DNA from: an uncultured Prevotella sp.
Lineage (GTDB): Bacteria; Bacteroidota; Bacteroidia; Bacteroidales; Bacteroidaceae
NCBI GenBank assembly: GCA_900318395.1
Contig: ONKL01000011.1
Coordinates: 1-61,031, forward strand
Direction: 5' to 3'
Length of the DNA stretch: 61,031 bases
Made by a program: the position numbers and the translations under genes. The notes below the pieces were generated by a model, which was not told where the DNA came from, searched no databases, and saw only the letters and a list, made by a program, of their open reading frames with translations. This document shows, piece after piece, positions 9,016-15,670 of the stretch; the first letter of the stretch is position 1, and the number at the start of each line of letters is the position of its first letter.

Positions 9016-10212
9016 TTAAATGAGTGGTACGAATTTCTCGTCTTCGGGCTCCGGCACATAGAGTGCATTGAAGAGGTGCTCGAAGAGTATTGCATACAAA
9101 TGATCGTAGAGTTTGTCCGACAGGTCGTCTCTCATACGCTCAATCTCCTTCTTTATCTCAGTTTGTAACTGCTCGTGCAGCTGCGGCCTCATCGTGTTGT
9201 TGATATAGTCAGTCAGCGTACGTGTCTGAGCATCCAGAGAGTTGGTAAGTTCCTCCTTGACGAGTTTTATCAGCTCCTCCTTTGTCTCCGAGAGCAGTTT
9301 CACAATCAGTTCCTCATGTAATTGGGCGTAGAGTTCTTGCTTAGCCTGTCTCAAGAGGGCGTCGTAGTCGATCGAATTATCGACCAGTACCACCTTGTCG
9401 AGCACGGTAACCGCACCTTGCAGGTAATTATAGAACCAATCCAGCCACTGACGAATATCAACCTGCGAGGGCTCTAACACTTCATAGATCTGATCCGAAT
9501 TTGGCTTGAAGATGTAATAGTCTACCGCATGTGCTATCTCTTGCAATTGCATGATGAAATCGTGCACGCTGTTTTTCTTGCTAAAACCTTTCAATACAAA
9601 CAGATAGCGCATCATGGCCCGCTTGCCATCGCCCTCCTCCAGATTCTGGTGCTCACTGATAGTGGCCATCTGCTGGATATACCTATCCAGATAGGCAGCG
9701 AAATGCGAATCGCTTGGCATCATCAGGCATGGTGGAATATAATCTGTATCGATAGAGAATACTCCCTCCTTCACGATGAAGTGGACAAGTGGCATCACAT
9801 CACTCTGCTCTACCTCCTCGAGTGGCTTGATGGCGTACACATAGTGAGGACGCACATATGCTACACCCTCTTTCTCAAACTCTGTCGTGGTATCACCAAT
9901 ACCCACTGTCAGGTAGTAACTCTCACCAAACAGCATAGGAATAGACACAACTGCCTGCTCGTCCGCATCAACAATCTTCCCTGACGGAAGTAGAGCCATG
10001 CATTGAAGCCGTTCAATCTCATAGGTATTCTTGACAAAGATGCCCTCACAGTTCAATGTGGCACCTGGAAGCATACCCATCCGCGTACTGCCCAAAGCTG
10101 CACGTATGGCTATCTGCTGCTGAAAATCCAGTTTTTCCTCCAAACCTATAAAGGTCTGGGCGGTTATTTCCATACCTGGCAACCAGTTGATTTTCGAATT
10201 CAGATCCATCAT
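9016..10212 (-). CDS. tssK: T6SS baseplate adaptor TssK
   Basis: 398 residues. TssK trimers connect the baseplate wedges to the membrane complex and derive from phage receptor-binding proteins. The N-terminus contains INWLPGMEITAQ, the subtype iii form of the TssK W-x-x-GM motif that binds TssF/G. A beta-rich shoulder domain follows (VVSIPMLFGESYYLTVGI), then a helical C-terminal half with long coiled-coil stretches (residues about 290-370). It is flanked by tssG and tssE with gaps of 6 bp. A start at the second methionine (10209) is equally possible. Confidence 0.88.
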   Translation of the reverse strand: MMDLNSKINWLPGMEITAQTFIGLEEKLDFQQQIAIRAALGSTRMGMLPGATLNCEGIFVKNTYEIERLQCMALLPSGKIVDADEQAVVSIPMLFGESYYLTVGIGDTTTEFEKEGVAYVRPHYVYAIKPLEEVEQSDVMPLVHFIVKEGVFSIDTDYIPPCLMMPSDSHFAAYLDRYIQQMATISEHQNLEEGDGKRAMMRYLFVLKGFSKKNSVHDFIMQLQEIAHAVDYYIFKPNSDQIYEVLEPSQVDIRQWLDWFYNYLQGAVTVLDKVVLVDNSIDYDALLRQAKQELYAQLHEELIVKLLSETKEELIKLVKEELTNSLDAQTRTLTDYINNTMRPQLHEQLQTEIKKEIERMRDDLSDKLYDHLYAILFEHLFNALYVPEPEDEKFVPLI

Positions 10213-10218
10213 CTTATC

Positions 10219-11046
10219 TTATATATTATTTTCTTCTTCAGTTTCTAGAGTCTTGGAACTTAGTTCCGTGTTATAGTTGAGTGTCAGACTCTCATGCATT
10301 ACATTTGCAGTTTCAGGATGCTCCCTGATACAGATGTCGCAACGCACATCAAAGGGAATGAGCCACTCTTTTACGAAGGCGATGAGGGGCTGCAGAAGCT
10401 CTGTCTTCTTCCTGTACTCCTCCGTTGTCAAGCCAGGAATCAGCAATCGATACCTCACCTCAGGCAGCCAACAGACAGTTGTATCAACATGGCTGAATCG
10501 ACCTTCCGACCGTTCTACTTCACAATCCATTAAGGCACCAAACAAATTGGCGATAAAAGCAAAATCACCTCTCCAGCGACTGACAAAAGGCAACAGTACA
10601 GCAGCCTCTTTGACGAGCGGGTTAGCCTCAGCTACCAAGTCATAGTTGAAATAGGTCTTTAGCACGTACTCCAACTTATGCTCCAGCAGTTCTGATGTAT
10701 AGCGTTCTATCGTCAGCTTCTTATGGAACACATAGGTATCGAAAGGGGCAAAAGCCTCGGTCAACAACTCTTTGCGCCATTCCAGCTCCTTGTATTTCTG
10801 AGCAACATCCTCACCTTGTAGGTCGGAGGTCTTCGTGAGCAGACCCTCAGGCAGGAGTTTCAGAAATCCATCGCGTGCCAACTGCACCTTATGTTCTTCA
10901 AGATTCAGTTCCAGCAAGTCCTGATTATAGTTCCGATAGAACGTTCCTTTGCTCTGCACAAGCAACCCGTTCTCTACCTCTGGATAGAGAAAGTTCAACA
11001 GCACCTCGGCCCTGATCTGATATAAGTTTCTTTCTAGTCTCATCAC
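10219..11046 (-). CDS. tssG: T6SS baseplate protein TssG
   Basis: 275 residues. TssG is the smaller wedge protein that pairs with two TssF copies in the baseplate. The call is based on its place between the E1-like gene and tssK, its size, the N-terminal helix-rich region with LELNLEEHKVQLARDGFLKLLPEGLL, and the sheet near RYRLLIPGLTTEEYRK. Its ATG at 11046 overlaps the E1 stop by four bases (ATGA), so its translation is probably coupled to the E1-like gene. The family is divergent in Bacteroidetes, hence moderate confidence. Confidence 0.75.
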   Translation of the reverse strand: MMRLERNLYQIRAEVLLNFLYPEVENGLLVQSKGTFYRNYNQDLLELNLEEHKVQLARDGFLKLLPEGLLTKTSDLQGEDVAQKYKELEWRKELLTEAFAPFDTYVFHKKLTIERYTSELLEHKLEYVLKTYFNYDLVAEANPLVKEAAVLLPFVSRWRGDFAFIANLFGALMDCEVERSEGRFSHVDTTVCWLPEVRYRLLIPGLTTEEYRKKTELLQPLIAFVKEWLIPFDVRCDICIREHPETANVMHESLTLNYNTELSSKTLETEEENNI

Positions 11047-12173
11047 GCTACCATTTCAAGATAATAATCCTGTCCGTCGGCCAACACATGCAAAACATCG
11101 TTCGCAGGGATACCTAACTGTGACAGGGTACACAAGGGATAAGGGAAGAGCTCGTCAATCTCCCGGTATTCATGTTGATACATATTGCTCAGGGGAATGC
11201 CGCGCAGCACCTTATCGCATTCCACGAACTGCTCGACTGCATGACCTGGACGCATCACCTGAGTCTTTCGGTCATTGGAACGCTCCACAATATAGTCTAC
11301 GAAACAATCGTTCTCCAGACAGACCACAGCCTGCTGGGCGCCAAAGGCCCGACGGATTTCAGACAGAGTCTCCCCCACAGTCTTTCTGACAGTAAGTGCA
11401 GACGGCTGTATTGGCATCCACATATCGTGCATGGCACAATCATCATCATAAGCCTGGAAGTCTATCAACTTAGTGGTCAAATGCTGACCATCGTAGTAGA
11501 ACATCTTCCCGCAGAGTGAGGTTAGTTTCCCCTGTTCCAAAGCGTCACGATGTACCAACTTCATCGCCTCCTGCACCTCAACAGCACCGATGACAGATGC
11601 AACTACCGACGTTGTGGGGGCATGGCCAGCCTGTTCCTGACGCCGGATGTTTCCCGAGCAGGGCATCCTTCTGGCCATATCTTTCAGTCCCTCTGGCCCA
11701 AGGTTACAAGCATAACAGTTCTTTCCAGGCATAAACACGCGGGCCGTTCCTTCAAGTTCCTCAATACCACCGTCGACCCAAGGGACACCAGCACGCATAC
11801 AGAGACGGTTGATACAGTAACGGGCCCAACGGCTGTCTACACAACCTATCACAACATCCATCTGTCGCAACAGGCCCAAACCGACATCATAGGCGATATC
11901 GCCACAGATGGTCTTCACCTCTACAGCAGGGTTCATGGCTTTCAAACGCTCAGCAATAACCTCCACCTTCAGACGACGGGCATCAGCATCCTGCTTTGAG
12001 AAGAGTACAGAGCGAGACAGGTTGCCCACCTCGACAATGTCGAAGTCGACGGCTACGATATGCTCCACACCCAGCAACACCAGGTTCTTCAGCACCTCGT
12101 TTCCCAAGGCACCGCAACCAACCACCATCACACGGGCGGCAGCCACCTGCTGTTGTTCAAAGCTTTGACTCAT
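11043..12173 (-). CDS. E1-like (ThiF/UBA) Ubl-activating enzyme with C-terminal extension
   Basis: 376 residues. E1 enzymes adenylate the Ubl C-terminus and then carry it as a thioester. Seen: Rossmann motif VGCGALGNE (18-26), the Asp43 region AVDFDIVEVGNLSR (41-54), CVDSRWARY (111-119) and a CxxC metal pair at C153/C156. PCSGN holds C172 at the likely thioester position, and T187/T188 precede ASVIGAVEVQEAMK, the helix that closes the fold. Residues after about 250 form an extension whose end (LSQLGIPANDVLHVLADGQ) resembles a ubiquitin-fold domain like the E2-recruiting UFD of eukaryotic E1s. Embedded between the PEGA-protein gene and tssG with 1-4 bp spacing. Not a ThiF/MoeB housekeeping enzyme, because no thiazole or molybdopterin genes are nearby. 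Confidence 0.85.
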   Translation of the reverse strand: MSQSFEQQQVAAARVMVVGCGALGNEVLKNLVLLGVEHIVAVDFDIVEVGNLSRSVLFSKQDADARRLKVEVIAERLKAMNPAVEVKTICGDIAYDVGLGLLRQMDVVIGCVDSRWARYCINRLCMRAGVPWVDGGIEELEGTARVFMPGKNCYACNLGPEGLKDMARRMPCSGNIRRQEQAGHAPTTSVVASVIGAVEVQEAMKLVHRDALEQGKLTSLCGKMFYYDGQHLTTKLIDFQAYDDDCAMHDMWMPIQPSALTVRKTVGETLSEIRRAFGAQQAVVCLENDCFVDYIVERSNDRKTQVMRPGHAVEQFVECDKVLRGIPLSNMYQHEYREIDELFPYPLCTLSQLGIPANDVLHVLADGQDYYLEMVA

Positions 12174-12174
12174 C

Positions 12175-13521
12175 TTATCTCTTTCTCATTTTCAATTCTA
12201 CATCCAACATATCATTCCCAATAGGTGTCAGGACAGCCTGAGCATCAAAATAGCCCCGCTTGATCAACACTACCTGACATTCCTTCGAAGCAGGCAAGTT
12301 TTCAACCACACAAGGGGTCTGCCCCACTACCACCCCATTCACTTTTACAGTTGCACCAATCACATTGCTGTGCACATTCAGCAAACCATAGCTCGCCTGA
12401 GGGGCGCTCAAGTCGAGCAACTTGGGGAGTGTATCGTCAACCCAAAATGGGATAGTCTTCGACTCCAGACCGTCCTTCAACGTATTCACAGTGTAATACC
12501 CCAGTTCAAGCCGTCCCTCCCACTTGCCTAAAGCCATGGGCTCACGGTTCAACAATATCTGGGTACTGTCGTCGGGAGCTGTGATAGTCACCTCTGCCCA
12601 TTGGGGCTGACCGATGGTAAGAGTGTCCTTTTCTGCAGCAACTGAATCAGTCTTAACGACCTCCTCTTGTGTAGCCGCAACGGCCAACTTCGCAATCTGT
12701 GGCCTTGGTCTCAGGTCGGTAGCCGTCAGCTCAATGATTTTCTTCTCAGACTTGCTGATATGAAAAACGGAGTCGTAGAAACACTCATTCAGACGATATA
12801 TTTGCAACCGGTGGTCGCCCATATACAGATGACCACTGGTCGATCCTCCCTTGCCAATTGGCTGACCGTCAATGAAGACGACAGCATCAATCATCGGCGA
12901 CTTTACCGTCAGGTAGGAGTAGAACGACTGCAGCACAACTGGCATGAACAGTTTCACACTATCGGTCACCTCCAACGTATCCTCCACGACCTCATGGAAA
13001 GGAGAGTCTACCCGATAAGGATGCTTGCCAATGGTAACATTGAACTGAGCTTTACCGTCACGAGTGAGGATCGTGGTACTGTCTACCTGTACAATGGCAT
13101 TCTCTGGGTCGACCTGGAACACCACCCACTGTTTCGACAGTTTATACTCTTTTCCAGGCTTGTCACTCAACAGATTCGCCTGGTAATGCTTTTTCTTCTT
13201 TAAGCCCTTGCCCGGCACCTTCCACGTATACTGTCCGTAGTCGGGGTGCTTAATGAGCACGAACTTCGTCTTATGAGGGGTCAGTATTGTTATCTTGCCA
13301 TCCCCCTCTTCGGCCTGTACGTCTACCGTTCCGTTTGCTTTGAAGGTGAAACCCTTCTCGTCTGTCAGGAAGTCGAGCGTGGCCTGTTTTTTATCTACTG
13401 GCAATGGGGTCTGATTCAACAAATCCTTCTTGACCTTCTTAAACCCTTCGACGCCAATCTTCTGAGCCATCATAGGCATCAGAAGTACCGTCAAAATTAT
13501 CAAGGTCAGAATTCGTTTCAT
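12175..13521 (-). CDS. periplasmic PEGA-domain protein of the T6SS operon
   Basis: About 448 residues when started at MKRILTLIILTVL (13521). That start gives a normal signal peptide ending at MMAQ and a 16-bp gap to the upstream gene, whereas an earlier in-frame methionine would overlap it. The protein is beta-rich and repetitive. The C-terminal part (GLLNVHSNVIGATVKVNGV, then VGQTPCVVENLPA) is a clear PEGA-type domain, and an earlier segment (YLTVKSPMIDAVVFIDGQP) looks like a degenerate second copy. PEGA domains occur in cell-surface proteins and can bind peptidoglycan or other envelope parts. Inferred: periplasmic element of the trans-envelope conduit. No enzyme motif. Confidence 0.78.
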   Translation of the reverse strand: MKRILTLIILTVLLMPMMAQKIGVEGFKKVKKDLLNQTPLPVDKKQATLDFLTDEKGFTFKANGTVDVQAEEGDGKITILTPHKTKFVLIKHPDYGQYTWKVPGKGLKKKKHYQANLLSDKPGKEYKLSKQWVVFQVDPENAIVQVDSTTILTRDGKAQFNVTIGKHPYRVDSPFHEVVEDTLEVTDSVKLFMPVVLQSFYSYLTVKSPMIDAVVFIDGQPIGKGGSTSGHLYMGDHRLQIYRLNECFYDSVFHISKSEKKIIELTATDLRPRPQIAKLAVAATQEEVVKTDSVAAEKDTLTIGQPQWAEVTITAPDDSTQILLNREPMALGKWEGRLELGYYTVNTLKDGLESKTIPFWVDDTLPKLLDLSAPQASYGLLNVHSNVIGATVKVNGVVVGQTPCVVENLPASKECQVVLIKRGYFDAQAVLTPIGNDMLDVELKMRKR

Positions 13522-13537
13522 ACCGTCCACTTTTAGA

Positions 13538-14542
13538 TTAGAATAATGTCTTGGCAATCCTGACACTCAATACAGGATAAACCTTCAGGGCCTTCACAAT
13601 CTTCGTTATTGTGTGAGGATAGGCTTGGACATCTTTTGAGAGGTCAGTGCCGTCATGGGTGGTCTGCGAAGGAGTACCGCCCCAGATCAAGGCACCCGCC
13701 TCAACAGTTATCTTCCAGTCATTACGGCTCGGAAAGAGCAGGCCACCATAGCCAAAGCCCAAATAGGGTTTGATACTGTTCGACGTACAGCTGATATTTA
13801 CCTTACCATCAGAAGTCGGCTCCATCTCATAAGCCGCATTCATCAAGTACTTTTTGTCGCCCTTCTGGAAATTATGTGAATAAGTTCCCATCTGGATCGA
13901 CAGGAGCCCCAGGTCTTCAAGCTCTCCGTCAGAACCTGCCCTGTACGCCTTATTATATTCCAGGATAGCATTCAGCATCTTTTCTGAACCAGAAGCCTGG
14001 TTGGCCTCGGCAAACTGGGAAGGTCCCAAATAGAGGCCTGCGGTGAAATGCCATTTCTTGTTGAATTTGAACGGATAGACATCTACCAACAACTTGGCGT
14101 TGTACATCGTCAATTTAGCCTTCAGGTCGACATGATCCTCCAACTCATAGCCAGTTTTATCATACCAATAGTTAGATATCTCATCGAATGCCGTCTCCTT
14201 CCTGCCTCCTTTCTCGTCATACGCAGTAGGCTCTTTTCCGCCACCCAGAACTTTATGCCTGTATTTCATCGAGATTGGGGGCATATAGTCAAAGCCTGCA
14301 CGCACCTGTACATATTGACTGAGCGGAACAGCCAGGTCGATACCGATACCCGTAGTTCCTACAGTCAATGAAGCCTCCAAATGCTTCAGCAGATTACCCT
14401 TGTGCCAATATACCACATCCGCAGCCTTGACGGCAAACGAATCTGGCTGGTAAGCTGGAATATACTGTGCATCGGCAGTCGCCGCCCAGCCGGCCAGCAT
14501 CAGGCACACAACAGCCTTCTTCACCATGCTCTTTCCAAACAT
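13538..14542 (-). CDS. outer-membrane beta-barrel protein of the T6SS operon
   Basis: 334 residues with a signal peptide (KKAVVCLMLAGWAATADAQ) and many alternating amphipathic strands: LEASLTVGTTGIGIDLAVPL, VQVRAGFDYMPP, KPYLGFGYGGLLFP, ITVEAGALIWGG, and a C-terminal LSVRIAKTLF ending in phenylalanine, typical for barrel insertion. It resembles small Bacteroidetes outer-membrane barrels, but no named family was recognised. It lies 7 bp after the PAAR-like gene. A barrel gene inside a T6SS operon is unusual; it may anchor the periplasmic proteins encoded next to it. Confidence 0.75.
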   Translation of the reverse strand: MFGKSMVKKAVVCLMLAGWAATADAQYIPAYQPDSFAVKAADVVYWHKGNLLKHLEASLTVGTTGIGIDLAVPLSQYVQVRAGFDYMPPISMKYRHKVLGGGKEPTAYDEKGGRKETAFDEISNYWYDKTGYELEDHVDLKAKLTMYNAKLLVDVYPFKFNKKWHFTAGLYLGPSQFAEANQASGSEKMLNAILEYNKAYRAGSDGELEDLGLLSIQMGTYSHNFQKGDKKYLMNAAYEMEPTSDGKVNISCTSNSIKPYLGFGYGGLLFPSRNDWKITVEAGALIWGGTPSQTTHDGTDLSKDVQAYPHTITKIVKALKVYPVLSVRIAKTLF

Positions 14543-14549
14543 AGTCCGC

Positions 14550-14936
14550 CTACTTGCCTTGCACCATCGTGTTGCCCGGACTGGTGATGGATATCTGTCC
14601 GCCCCAGGTACACATACATTTACTATTGTTGGTCAGTGCTGGCATGTTCATCACCTTCACCATCGCACTGCCAGGCGCCCAGGGAGCAGGGATCACCGGT
14701 ACGCACGGCATCGGCGTCAGCACGCCCATCGCGGCCGACGTGGCGGCGGAGACCGTCGGATTGGCCATCGAGCGGCACATGCCGAAGGTCGGGATGTTTG
14801 CCGGCGTGAAGTCCATCGTCGTAGCCATCAGCATGTTCATGCACTTCGGGCGCAGCGGCACGGTCACTATCAACGAGCAGGGTGTCATTCCCTGATTACA
14901 CTGGAGCATCGCTCCCATTGTTACAAAATTTCCCAT
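14550..14936 (-). CDS. PAAR-like (DUF4280-type) spike-tip protein
   Basis: 128 residues. It begins MGNFVTMGAMLQCNQGMTPC and holds several short repeats rich in Met, Pro, Cys and Gly (ATTMDFTPANIPTFGMC, MPCVPVIPAPWAPG, CMCTWGGQISITSPG). This is the DUF4280 pattern, a PAAR-like fold that caps the VgrG spike. It follows the RRF-like gene of the first VgrG module by 30 bp; the second module has no counterpart. Base composition is odd: the 60-bp stretch at 14,701-14,760 is 75% G+C, much above its neighbours, and several unrelated frames stay open for that reason. Confidence 0.8.
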   Translation of the reverse strand: MGNFVTMGAMLQCNQGMTPCSLIVTVPLRPKCMNMLMATTMDFTPANIPTFGMCRSMANPTVSAATSAAMGVLTPMPCVPVIPAPWAPGSAMVKVMNMPALTNNSKCMCTWGGQISITSPGNTMVQGK

Positions 14937-14966
14937 ATTTCTTAATATTAAAAATTATACTATAAT

Positions 14967-15668
14967 TTATTCCTCTGTTGCTCCTACACGCATCTGGCGG
15001 CCTGCATGCTCGCCACGGGCAGCAGCAGCCTCGTCGGCTTTATTCCGCTTAGAAGTCTGCTCGTCCAGATAGCGCTGGTAGGCTTCCTCGATTTCCTTTA
15101 CTTTCTCGGTCTTATTGAGGTCAGCCATATCCTGATAGGTTTTGATTTTTGCCTCCAGTGCGTCCTTGGCTTCGTTACGCTCATCGTCAGTGGGGAGGAC
15201 AACAATCTTCTTCTCCAACTTCAGACGATAATCGGCACAGGTCTTGTCCATCTTCGCCTTGCAGCCGTCATATAGCGTATCAACAGCCTCCAACAGCGCG
15301 TCGCGGCGATCCTTGTTCACCACCGGCATCGTCAGAATCAGATGACGCTGCTCATCATCAGCACCATCTTCAGGCATCACAAGCTCCTGCTTAAATTCCG
15401 GATGCTCTTTCTTAATAGCCTTACAAAGCGGGAAAATAATACGCGAATCGAAGGGTACCAGTCTCAAATGATATTCGTCGGGCATCGTTACGCCGGCCAC
15501 GTGCTCAATTTTCATCACACCAACCTCATCGTCAATAATCTCAGCCGACAGTAGAGCCATAGGCTGAGCCTTCACACAAAGATTGGCATATCTGTAAATC
15601 AGCAGGGTGACATAACCGTTCAACCTGCCTTCCATCTCATGGATAAATGACTTAATTGCTATTCTCAT
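14967..15668 (-). CDS. ribosome-recycling-factor-like protein, VgrG module 1
   Basis: 233 residues. The central part follows RRF order: a helical start, LVPFDSRIIFPLCKAIKKEH (compare the RRF stretch INVFDRSMSPAVEKAI), then LTMPVVNKDRRDALLEAV (compare PLPPLTEERRKDLTKIV), then long helices to a KVKEIEEAYQRYLDEQ end. The charged, low-complexity tail goes beyond RRF length (about 185). It is 2 bp from the beta-helix gene. A paralogue occupies the same place in module 2, so it is a T6SS accessory rather than housekeeping frr. Possible role: chaperone or adaptor for the spike. Function not known. Confidence 0.72.
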   Translation of the reverse strand: MRIAIKSFIHEMEGRLNGYVTLLIYRYANLCVKAQPMALLSAEIIDDEVGVMKIEHVAGVTMPDEYHLRLVPFDSRIIFPLCKAIKKEHPEFKQELVMPEDGADDEQRHLILTMPVVNKDRRDALLEAVDTLYDGCKAKMDKTCADYRLKLEKKIVVLPTDDERNEAKDALEAKIKTYQDMADLNKTEKVKEIEEAYQRYLDEQTSKRNKADEAAAARGEHAGRQMRVGATEE

Positions 15669-15670
15669 AA

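Noticed and set aside
11043-12173. ThiF or MoeB of cofactor synthesis
   Set aside because: No thiamine or molybdopterin genes adjacent; a C-terminal extension and neighbouring E2 and Ubl genes favour a conjugation E1. thiL is 40 kb away and unrelated in context.
14526-14945. Plus-strand frames across the PAAR-like gene
   Set aside because: Open only because of high G+C; the minus-strand protein has the DUF4280 pattern.
14967-15668. Housekeeping ribosome recycling factor (frr)
   Set aside because: Too long, diverged, duplicated with vgrG, and lacks the usual tsf/pyrH neighbours.
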